From JAGORM01 sp964406795 (GTDB taxonomy: Bacteria > Patescibacteriota > Microgenomatia > Levybacterales > GWA1-39-11), in assembly GCA_964406795.1 (NCBI GenBank), contig CAYOTA010000009.1, positions 1-55,685 of the forward strand: a stretch of 55,685 nucleotides of DNA, in the 5' to 3' direction. Below are positions 48,500-55,685 of the stretch, piece by piece; position 1 is the first letter of the stretch; each line of letters starts with the position of its first letter. The position numbers and the translations under genes were made by a program. The notes below the pieces were generated by a model that saw only the letters and a program-made list of their open reading frames with translations, searched no databases and was not told where the DNA came from.

Positions 48500-49522
48500 A
48501 TGTTTAAAAAAACACGGTTGATATTAACTGCTTGGTATCTTGCCATTATTATGGGCGTTAGTCTTTTTTTTAGTCTTTTCATTTATACAAATGTGAATGC
48601 AGAATACAGAAAGCTGGAGAAATTAGAAGAGGCTGTTCAAGAGCGGCAAGCACAGGGTCTTCACGTACCCAGGCCTTTATTACATTCCCAAATTGACAAT
48701 GAACTTATTCAGGAAGCCAGAGCTCGGCTTATTACATCGCTTAGTATGGTAAATCTTTTTATACTTGTCATCTCAGCTATTTCTGGATATTTCCTCGCAG
48801 GAAGAACACTCAGACCCATTAAGCATATGGTTGAAGAATTGAATCAATTTATTTCAGATGCATCTCACGAATTGCGTACACCCTTAACGGTTCTAAGAGC
48901 GGAAATCGAGGTTTACTTACTTACTAAAAGTCCCACGGCTGCTCAATCGAAAAAGCTGGTTGAAAGCAATTTAGAAGAGGTTTTACACCTGCAATCACTA
49001 TCAGATAATTTGCTTAGATTCACAGAGTTTGAAAGGACAAGACTGCATGCAAGTTTTATTTCTGTTTCTTTGCATGATACAATTTGCGAAGCAATTAAGA
49101 AAGTACAAAAACTCGCAAATAAAAAAGAAATTATTATTACATATACTGGTAAAAATGTGATGGTTAATGGAAATAAAGATCGTCTGTTAGAGCTTTTCAT
49201 TATTCTCCTTGATAATGCAATAAAGTATAGTAATTCTAAGGCAGCAATCACTGTATCTTCAATATGTAAAGCCCACACAGTTACCGTTACTGTATCGGAC
49301 ACGGGTATAGGAATAGATAAAATTGACCTCCCGCACGTTTTTGATAGATTTTACCGTGCTGATAAATCACGTTCAAAAAAAGTAGAAGGATTTGGATTAG
49401 GCCTATCCATTGCGAAAAAAATTGCTGACGCGCATAACGGGTCAATAAGCGTTAGAAGTAAGGTAAATGAAGGAACAGTATTTGTCCTTCGACTGCCTCG
49501 ATTATATACAAATTCTATATGA
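48500..49522 (+). CDS. Sensor histidine kinase
   Basis: 340 aa: two membrane spans (about 11-30 and 80-100) around a 50-residue external loop that is too short for a large sensing domain. H-box SDASHELRTPLTVLR with H123, N-box LLDNAIKYS, G1 SDTGIGIDK, F-box RFYRAD and G2 GFGLGLSIAKK. Pairs with the regulator 1 nt upstream; a double AGGAGGAAAGGAG site precedes the start. The external loop (ERQAQGLHVPRPLLHSQID) contains two His, possible metal ligands. Confidence 0.93.
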   Translation: MFKKTRLILTAWYLAIIMGVSLFFSLFIYTNVNAEYRKLEKLEEAVQERQAQGLHVPRPLLHSQIDNELIQEARARLITSLSMVNLFILVISAISGYFLAGRTLRPIKHMVEELNQFISDASHELRTPLTVLRAEIEVYLLTKSPTAAQSKKLVESNLEEVLHLQSLSDNLLRFTEFERTRLHASFISVSLHDTICEAIKKVQKLANKKEIIITYTGKNVMVNGNKDRLLELFIILLDNAIKYSNSKAAITVSSICKAHTVTVTVSDTGIGIDKIDLPHVFDRFYRADKSRSKKVEGFGLGLSIAKKIADAHNGSISVRSKVNEGTVFVLRLPRLYTNSI

Positions 49523-49648
49523 AATTATAGATAGTAACTTTAAGCAATTTTTAAGTTTCAGTTGCTACACTAACCTAAGATTCGCGCTATAATTTTTGCA
49601 ATGACAGTATATGGAATAAGTAAGTGCGAATAGGAAGGGGGTGAGAAA

Positions 49649-50167
49649 ATGATACAAAAAAAGATAGTAGTACCTGTTATCGGAATAGTAATTGCAGGAA
49701 GTACTCTGTTTGGGGCAAACCTGGCACGAGCGCAAGGGACGTTAACCACTGATCAATCAGTTGTACAAAAAAATTCTAATAAGGTTAATCTTAATCATGC
49801 TGATGCTCAAAAAGTCTCTGGTGAAAATAAGGCAGAGCACAAACAACAAAAGAAAGCAGAACTTGAAGCAAGATTAAACCAGGCAGTAAAAGACGGGAAA
49901 ATAACTGGTGCGCAAAGACAGGCAATTTTGACTAAATTTGGAGGAACAAGCGCTATGCATAAAGATAAGGAACAAATGCACAGTGTGAATTCTGAAACAA
50001 GGCAGCAAGCGATGCAACAAAAGAAAGCAGAACTTGAGTCGTGGGCACAAAAAAATGGTCTTTCACTTCAGACATACCAAGAGTTAGTAGGTCATGGAGG
50101 TAAAGAGGGTGGCATAAAAGGATCTGGATGGCATAGTGGAGAAAAAACAACTACACCATCGCAATAG
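49649..50167 (+). CDS. Secreted Lys/Gln-rich helical protein
   Basis: 172 aa: signal peptide (VVPVIGIVIAGSTLFGANLARAQ with cleavage after ARA), then a hydrophilic helical region with two similar units (HKQQKKAELEARLNQAV and AMQQKKAELESWAQKNG). The GKITGAQRQAIL part resembles exported proteins of the DUF2680 kind. It has a strong GGAAGGGGGTGAG ribosome site and TATAAT at 49588-49593. Perhaps an envelope-stress product under the two-component system, as with CpxP-like proteins; inference from position. Confidence 0.7.
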   Translation: MIQKKIVVPVIGIVIAGSTLFGANLARAQGTLTTDQSVVQKNSNKVNLNHADAQKVSGENKAEHKQQKKAELEARLNQAVKDGKITGAQRQAILTKFGGTSAMHKDKEQMHSVNSETRQQAMQQKKAELESWAQKNGLSLQTYQELVGHGGKEGGIKGSGWHSGEKTTTPSQ

Positions 50168-50190
50168 CTAACTTTTGCCTTTTAGCTATT

Positions 50191-50223
50191 TTAACAGCTC
50201 TCGGGTTTCCGAGAGCTGTTTGT
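50191..50223 (+). terminator. Rho-independent terminator
   Basis: AACAGCTCTCGG pairs with CCGAGAGCTGTT around a GTTT-type loop, followed by T-rich sequence; ends the transcript of the secreted-protein gene. Confidence 0.85.
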
Positions 50224-50371
50224 TATTAATTGACCTATAGTGTCATTTTAAAACTTTCAGTTAATTTTCAGTTTTCTTTTCTAGACTAATTATCTACTGA
50301 AGAGTAAAATATGGAATACATAATTTTTTCACTCGTAGTAGGAATTGTACCTATAGTTAAGCTTAAATATA

Positions 50372-51277
50372 ATGAAGAAAACTTTTATTCTGCTCTGTGT
50401 GGTTCTATTTGGAATACTTAGCACGTATTTACTCATTCAAAGTCGTATTCCGAAAGTAGGAATGGATCCCAATAATCCTCAAATGATTAGAAATAATTCC
50501 ATCTCAAATACTGAATCTTCATCATTGATTGAAAATTCAGGTCAGAGAGAATTTAAAGGTGGAGAGATAAAAATTGAAGAAACACGGTCTAAAGAATCAA
50601 ACTTTACCCCATATATAATTTCATACTTATCCGATGGTCTTAAAATTTATGCAGCCATGAATGTACCAAATGGAGATGGGCCTTTTCCCGTAATCCTTCT
50701 AAATCATGGCTACTACAATACGCAAACGTTTCAGAGTGGAGATGGGACAAGCCGTATGGCAACGATACTCGCAAACAATGGCTATTTAACGTTGGCGTCA
50801 GACTATCGAGGACATGGAAAATCTGAAGGACAAGGCGGAGGTCATCAACCAGAATATGCTATAGACGTACTCAATTTATTTGCTTCCGTTAAGAATATTG
50901 AAAAAGCAGATGCAAACCGTGTAGGCATGTGGGGGCATAGTATGGGAGGAGAAACTTCCTTACGAGCTATTGAGTCAGTGAATGCTATCAAAGCACTTGT
51001 TCTTTGGGCACCCACACTTGGTGGTGGCCGTTCTTCAGATAATTCGATTATGGAAAATCTTTCAAAGATTAATACACCTATTAGTCTTCATCAAGGCCTA
51101 TCTGACACTGAAGTTGATCCTCAGACAAGTATTGTACTTGCAGATGCTTTAAAAAAAGCAGGTAAACAGCTTGAGTACTTTGAGTACGAAGGACAAGATC
51201 ATAACTTTCAAAATTTAGGATGGGATCTTATTTCAAAAAGAACCCTAGATTTTTTTGATAAATTTTTGAAGAATTAA
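50372..51277 (+). CDS. Exported alpha/beta hydrolase
   Basis: 301 aa: N-terminal anchor or signal segment (TFILLCVVLFGILSTYLLI), then an alpha/beta hydrolase of the prolyl-oligopeptidase/dienelactone-hydrolase group: LLNHGYYNT oxyanion region, nucleophile motif GMWGHSMGGETSL, acid in LSDTEVDP, His in GQDHNF. Substrate unknown. No paired -35/-10 is clear upstream. Confidence 0.87.
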   Translation: MKKTFILLCVVLFGILSTYLLIQSRIPKVGMDPNNPQMIRNNSISNTESSSLIENSGQREFKGGEIKIEETRSKESNFTPYIISYLSDGLKIYAAMNVPNGDGPFPVILLNHGYYNTQTFQSGDGTSRMATILANNGYLTLASDYRGHGKSEGQGGGHQPEYAIDVLNLFASVKNIEKADANRVGMWGHSMGGETSLRAIESVNAIKALVLWAPTLGGGRSSDNSIMENLSKINTPISLHQGLSDTEVDPQTSIVLADALKKAGKQLEYFEYEGQDHNFQNLGWDLISKRTLDFFDKFLKN

Positions 51278-51424
51278 ATTAATAAAAAAATTGTATGCTT
51301 GTTTTAGCGATTTATTCTAATGTTTAAGATAGTGTAAATGAAATTATCTTACATTCTTAATCATACTATAACTTGCAGTATGTTTCTGTTAATATGAGAT
51401 TGTATACGGCACAAACGATCTTAC

Positions 51425-52129
51425 ATGAATGCATTTCATATAAAACTTATTGCAATCATCACCATGGTCATCGACCATATCGGGGTATTTTTGCTGCCCG
51501 ATATCTTTGAACTTCGGATGATTGGAAGATTATCTTTTATTTTGTTTGCTTGGTTTATAGCTAATGGGGCAATTCATACCAAAAATAGCTTCTCTTACTT
51601 AAAGCGTTTGATTTTATTAGCTGTAATTTCTCAGATACCTTTTCTTTTAGTAAGACGTGAAATTTATCCAAACTCTTTAGAGCTAAATATTTTTGTTACA
51701 CTTTCCCTTGGTCTGGTAGCAATATGTATTCTACAAAACTTTAAAAACATTTTCGTCAGAGTGGCTGGCTTAGTTGTGGTGATAGTGCTTGCCGAAAAAT
51801 TTGCGAGTGGATTTAGTTATGGTGCATATGGAGTGTTTTTAATGTTAATTTTTTACAAATTTTACAAAAACCTAAAGATAGCCTTTTTACTTGTAGCAGC
51901 TGCTACGTTTTATTTTTACTTTAGACATATTTTTCAATCCGGTCAGAATTTAGAATATTTTTATAACCTCCATTCAATTTCTCTGATTCAACCATTAGCT
52001 TTACTTTCATTTATATTCATTGCATTATATAATGGCAAAGAAGGTCCCAGGGTTAAGCTAATGTCTTATCTATTTTATCCAGTTCATCTTCTTATTATTT
52101 ATCTTTTGATGATATCTAATATCCTATAA
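51425..52129 (+). CDS. TraX-family membrane protein
   Basis: 234 aa, seven to eight hydrophobic segments. N-terminal signature KLIAIITMVIDHIGVFLLP followed by RMIGRLSFILFAWFIANG matches TraX-like integral membrane acyltransferases; TraX acetylates F pilin. Chromosomal homologues are common and mostly uncharacterised. Its end overlaps the end of the next minus-strand gene by 14 nt. Confidence 0.85.
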   Translation: MNAFHIKLIAIITMVIDHIGVFLLPDIFELRMIGRLSFILFAWFIANGAIHTKNSFSYLKRLILLAVISQIPFLLVRREIYPNSLELNIFVTLSLGLVAICILQNFKNIFVRVAGLVVVIVLAEKFASGFSYGAYGVFLMLIFYKFYKNLKIAFLLVAAATFYFYFRHIFQSGQNLEYFYNLHSISLIQPLALLSFIFIALYNGKEGPRVKLMSYLFYPVHLLIIYLLMISNIL

Positions 52130-52832
52130 ATTCTTCTGTTATAATTTTGTTTTGTTCTACGTTAAGTTCAGTTAGAATCTGACTAAATTCAGGTACCATA
52201 AATGGAGGTCCGGCAATATAAAATACAGACCTACTTAAGTTTATTGTGCTGTTACTGAAAAAATTATGATCTAATCTACCATACTTTAAATGCAAGTCAA
52301 AATTAGGATTTTTTTTCTTCAGCGCTAGTAACTCATCTAAGTAAGCTGCCGTCAGTTCACTTCTGTTAACATAAATAAGCGTGATTTTATACTTCAACCC
52401 AGTCTCCGTTGCATAGTTAACCATGCTTAAAAAAGGAGTAATTCCCATCCCGCAGGCTATGAATACAAGAGGTAAGGATGTATTTTTTGGTAATGTAAAA
52501 AAACCAAAAGGTCCAGAAATCTCCACCTTTTCACCTATATTTAGCTTAAGCAGACTTTCTTTAAAACCGCTTCCAGAATTTCTGAACGCTATTGCTATGT
52601 GGGTTTTTATAGAAGGGGATGAAGCAAAAGAAAATAACCGAAAATTTCCCTTTGGATCAGAGTTAGGCTGTTTGGGTAATCTAATTTCCAGATATTGTCC
52701 AGCCTGATAATCCAGCTTTTTGTTAACTACATTGAAAGTTATTTCAAAAGTGTTTTTTGCAATCTCGCGCTTGTTGGAAATTGGTAGAAGTAAAGTCTGA
52801 ATAGTTGTTTTGGGGGAAATAAATTTACTCAA
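52116..52832 (-). CDS. FAD/NAD(P)H-binding ferredoxin reductase-type oxidoreductase
   Basis: 238 aa. FAD-binding beta barrel with QYLEIRLP and FRLFSFASSP, then the NAD-binding domain LVFIACGMGITPFLSMV and IAGPPFMVPEF. It lacks an iron-sulfur domain. The gene starts 3 nt after the ferric-reductase-like membrane gene, so the two likely form a split NAD(P)H-to-heme membrane reductase. Confidence 0.88.
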   Translation of the reverse strand: MSKFISPKTTIQTLLLPISNKREIAKNTFEITFNVVNKKLDYQAGQYLEIRLPKQPNSDPKGNFRLFSFASSPSIKTHIAIAFRNSGSGFKESLLKLNIGEKVEISGPFGFFTLPKNTSLPLVFIACGMGITPFLSMVNYATETGLKYKITLIYVNRSELTAAYLDELLALKKKNPNFDLHLKYGRLDHNFFSNSTINLSRSVFYIAGPPFMVPEFSQILTELNVEQNKIITEEFIGY

Positions 52833-52835
52833 TTT

Positions 52836-53522
52836 TTACCACTCTTTCTGTTTATTATTTTTGATCGTTTTTATAAAAGCAAGAGCCTGAAGAACAATAA
52901 GGGTTAATGTCATAATTAAAAATGGGTATCTAAACCAGTCAGGTGGCGGAACTCCTTTATGGAAAGATGGGGTGTAATTAATAAAAAGAAAGTAGAGTAT
53001 ATGGAGTGAAACGAGGTAGAAAATAATGTACGCGGCTGACTGCAACCATTTCCAAGATGAAACGCCTAAAAAATTTACTGCTTTGTCAGATGAGGTAGCA
53101 GCTAAGATAACGGCCAACACAAGTGCTGTAAGACCTAGCAGGTTTGCTAAACCAAACCCAGGTTCAAGCCTTACCAATCTGCCAACTTGAGGTATATACT
53201 CATATCCTAAAAATCTCATCCAATCCCACATTGCCCAACCGCTGGCGATTAGAAACCCATGGTAAGCAGCCAGTAATGTAAACCAAATGCCTGTTTCTCT
53301 TCTAAAAGTTAACAAAAGTATAGTGTGAGGAATCACTTTAGTTAAAGGTCCTATTAGTAAAGTTAAAAACAGCAGCATATATGCTCCGTCCCCAACCGCC
53401 TTCCAATATCTCATCTCCCCCGACCACTGTGGTCTGGATAGCCAGAAAAGGTACGTAACTAAAATAGCTATTCCACCAACCGCTATATGTCTGATTAATT
53501 TATTGCGTGTACCCAATACCAT
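52836..53522 (-). CDS. Ferric reductase-like membrane heme protein
   Basis: About 228 aa from ATG 53522; an in-frame TTG at 53585 would add 21 residues. Six hydrophobic segments. Two well-placed His (in LLAAYHGFLIASGW and YLVSLHILYFLF) suggest heme ligands as in the ferric-reductase-like/MsrQ/YedZ fold; further His (IRHIAVGG, VIPHTILLL) are near membrane edges. Probably passes electrons from the next gene's flavoprotein across the membrane to metal ions, oxygen or another acceptor. Confidence 0.78.
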   Translation of the reverse strand: MVLGTRNKLIRHIAVGGIAILVTYLFWLSRPQWSGEMRYWKAVGDGAYMLLFLTLLIGPLTKVIPHTILLLTFRRETGIWFTLLAAYHGFLIASGWAMWDWMRFLGYEYIPQVGRLVRLEPGFGLANLLGLTALVLAVILAATSSDKAVNFLGVSSWKWLQSAAYIIFYLVSLHILYFLFINYTPSFHKGVPPPDWFRYPFLIMTLTLIVLQALAFIKTIKNNKQKEW

Positions 53523-53647
53523 AATTTTGAACTTTTTAAGGATATCACTTTTTTGCTTGATTGTTAAGTAGCTGGTAAGATACAATTACGCTATAAGAAT
53601 ATTCTATGGGAATTGTTAAGAAGTTTCCTACTAATGAGAGAAATTAT

Positions 53648-54994
53648 ATGAAAGTCGTGGGTATAATTTTAGTAATTATTTTGGTGGCTTTTATTTGGAA
53701 AGTTTTTATTGCAAATGAAAGCCCAGAATCCACAATTAAAAAATTTGATAAACAGTTTTTAAATCCTGTCACTCAAAAAGATGAAAGAGGTGAGATTATT
53801 GAAGCTACATTTTCTGAATCTTTTGATACGGATCGAATAAAAACTATAAATCCGCTTAGTGCCTCATCTTCAGGGGAATTAACACCTCAATATCCTATTG
53901 ATGCCAGTAGTAGTGGAGCGCTTTTTATGGCTCAAAATCTTCCACCTAAATACTCGGTAGATAAATATACCGTTAGGTTTAAGAGTACAGATCAAAATAA
54001 TGAAACAATTATTATATCTAGTCAAGTTTTTATCCCGAACGCTGCCGACCTAAAGAATGTGCCTGTATATGTTTTTGGTCAAGGAACAACAGGCCTAGGT
54101 GATAATTGTGCTCCATCAAAAGAACAGCCCGAGGTAGCTAATTGGGCAAACTATAGAGCTCATATGCTAGCTTTTTCTGCTCAAGGATACATTGTAGCCT
54201 TTCCAGATTACGAAGGTTTTAATGATCAAGAACGAATTCATCACTATTTTAACTCTGAATTAGAAAGTAGGGTTTTACTTGACGCAACCCGAGCCGTTTA
54301 TAAACTATCAGAGCAAGAGGATTTAATCACAAAACCAGATGATGCAGTTTTTATTGCAGGTTTTTCTCAAGGCGGACATGCTGCTTTATCTGCCAAAGAT
54401 TTTGCCACCAAATATGCACCTACATTGCCTATAAAGGGAATAATTGCGTATGCGCCTGCTACAGATATTACTGCGCTTTTAAAAGATGCTCCAGCACTGG
54501 CGCCCTATTTATTTTTTGCCTATTCAGATTTTTATGGTAAGGACACAATTGATCCTACAAAAGTACTCCAGCCCAAATGGTTGCCTACGCTGGAAAAAGA
54601 TGTTACTTCAATTTGCGTAGACAAAATTTATAAATATTATGGCTATGATCCAAAGCAAATCTATACAACGGAGTTTTATGAGGCTCTTTTTAGCGATAAT
54701 CTAGAAGATAGTTTTCCTAAATTCAAAGAAGCAATAGGAAAAAATACTACAGGGTTTGAAAGTAGTCAAATACCAGTGATTGTTTACCAAGGCGCAGCAG
54801 ATGGTATAGTGACAGCTAAAACTGTTAAGAGTGTTGCAAAAAAACTATGTAATACAGGTAATAATGTAACGTATAAAGAGTATCCTTCTATAGATCACTT
54901 TAAAATTAGACAGATAAGTTACAGGGAAACTATAGCTTGGATGCAGAGTGTTTTAAGCAATAACCCTCCAAATTCAGATTGCGTTAATTTATAA
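53648..54994 (+). CDS. Exported lipase-like alpha/beta hydrolase (secretory lipase family)
   Basis: 448 aa from ATG 53648 (MKVVGIILV); an in-frame ATG at 53606 is also open. N-terminal anchor (VVGIILVIILVAFIWKVFI), then a hydrolase resembling the LIP family: VYVFGQGTTGLGDNC, VAFPDYEGFNDQ, nucleophile GFSQGGHAALSA, AYAPATDI, QGAADGIV with the acid, and IDHFKIR with the His. It likely hydrolyses an ester outside the cell. Diverges from the reductase pair. Confidence 0.83.
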   Translation: MKVVGIILVIILVAFIWKVFIANESPESTIKKFDKQFLNPVTQKDERGEIIEATFSESFDTDRIKTINPLSASSSGELTPQYPIDASSSGALFMAQNLPPKYSVDKYTVRFKSTDQNNETIIISSQVFIPNAADLKNVPVYVFGQGTTGLGDNCAPSKEQPEVANWANYRAHMLAFSAQGYIVAFPDYEGFNDQERIHHYFNSELESRVLLDATRAVYKLSEQEDLITKPDDAVFIAGFSQGGHAALSAKDFATKYAPTLPIKGIIAYAPATDITALLKDAPALAPYLFFAYSDFYGKDTIDPTKVLQPKWLPTLEKDVTSICVDKIYKYYGYDPKQIYTTEFYEALFSDNLEDSFPKFKEAIGKNTTGFESSQIPVIVYQGAADGIVTAKTVKSVAKKLCNTGNNVTYKEYPSIDHFKIRQISYRETIAWMQSVLSNNPPNSDCVNL

Positions 54995-55685
54995 AAAACG
55001 TAGTTGTTGTTAATTCAACCTGTTACAAAATTGGTACATAATCCAACTCATTTAATAATCAGAAGCAGCAGTAGATCTTTAGGATGAAATATATCACATG
55101 AAAAATTGCGAATTGTTACAAGTGCCGGTAGCGCCAATTGACCCCTCATTTTAACTTGATCCAAATTATTTCTGATTTTTTACATACTATCGAAAAGAGC
55201 GTGAAATTAATAGAGGTGAAAAGGAAATATAAGGATTCGAAAAAAAAGCACTAATTAGTGTGTTTTGGAAGATCTTAATCAGTCCCTCTGTTTTGATAGA
55301 ACATAGATGCTATTGCCGATCAGGACACACTACAGCCGCGCATTCTTAAGCCAGTTAATGGGCCTATTACTAGATGTTTGAGATTAAACGTGTTCGTATT
55401 ACTATTATTTTAATTTTCATAATCGGATGAATTGCATTTCCTCCTGTCTCAGCATTTTGGAAGTATATCTTCAGAGTGAGGTTGTTATGATGATTTATCC
55501 TCGCGGGAGTGTTTGTGTAAGTGCACGTGAGCAAAAGTTTTTAAAAGGGAAATGGATCATTGAGAAAACATTTTATAACCTCCAGTAAAAAATCTTGACA
55601 TATTTTACATTTATTACTACACTATGTTGTAAATATAATAAGTCCAACGTATTTCCCCGGGCGTAAGCCCGGGGCAGTAGTGAAT
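54995..55685. other. 690-nt region without a recognised gene, to the window end
   Basis: No protein frame, tRNA or other RNA is recognised. It holds a palindrome CACTAATTAGTG (about 55248-55259), a promoter-like TTGACA (55595-55600) with TACACT (55618-55623) at 17 bp, and a hairpin CCCCGGGC/GCCCGGGG (55655-55662 and 55667-55674) close to the end. The promoter probably serves a gene or RNA beyond the window. Confidence 0.5.

Noticed and set aside
51425..52129. TraX as a sign of a conjugative element
   Set aside because: No other transfer, relaxase, integrase or replication genes occur nearby; TraX-like genes are common in chromosomes.

Overview
The window reads as a chromosomal segment of a Candidate Phyla Radiation (Patescibacteria) bacterium, most likely Microgenomates-like. 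The basis is a divergent 16S rRNA 3' part with no 23S or 5S gene following it, a very short EF-Ts (151 aa), many lineage-specific small exported proteins, proline/threonine-rich surface proteins, and no detectable transposons or phage genes. The phylum-level assignment is inference from gene content, not from a tree.

Layout. 1-640: 3' part of 16S rRNA with two tandem terminators. 950-3250: a small anchored protein, tRNA-Cys, a VapBC-type toxin-antitoxin pair with a three-site operator, and a tRNA-Ile nested inside perfect inverted repeats. 3340-7690: minus-strand surface genes with Pro/Thr repeats, cohesin-like domains and dockerin repeats. 7800-12500: a thymidylate synthesis cluster (dCTP deaminase, two tandem thymidylate kinase paralogs, a dUTPase/Dcd-like paralog lacking catalytic residues, thyA, folA); glyA at 16 kb completes the folate cycle. 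12700-23400: more exported proteins, including a six-gene minus-strand run whose first members share a pilin-like N-terminal anchor and two of which share a C-terminal domain marked by KPxIYLYP and EWGG. 23400-30000: housekeeping genes (rpsB, tsf, rseP, a TrpR/YerC-like regulator, frr, recR, purB). 30100-42400: dus, twin receiver-domain genes, an AlkD-like protein, a NadM-like protein, a LUD protein divergent from an HxlR regulator, DinB-like, a P-type cation ATPase, membrane proteins, an FAD oxidase and a TMEM175-like channel. 42700-50200: a copper island (CsoR with its operator, YHS protein, two cupredoxin-type proteins, DUF305 protein, a decayed second cupredoxin, CopA, then a two-component system and an exported Gln/Lys-rich protein). 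50300-55000: two alpha/beta hydrolases, a TraX-like protein and a two-gene membrane reductase.

Three signals cut across genes. (1) About twenty genes have a sigma70-like -10 box only 5-11 nt upstream of the start codon, predicting leaderless or near-leaderless mRNAs; several copper-island genes instead carry strong Shine-Dalgarno sequences. (2) A GC-rich palindrome is inserted in the same reading frame in thyA and in a surface protein, in the manner of protein-coding palindromic elements; a diverged copy is in a paralog and a possible unrelated one in folA. (3) Two intergenic regions carry the same roughly 34-nt core inside different but base-paired arms, suggesting a structured RNA or a repeat element.
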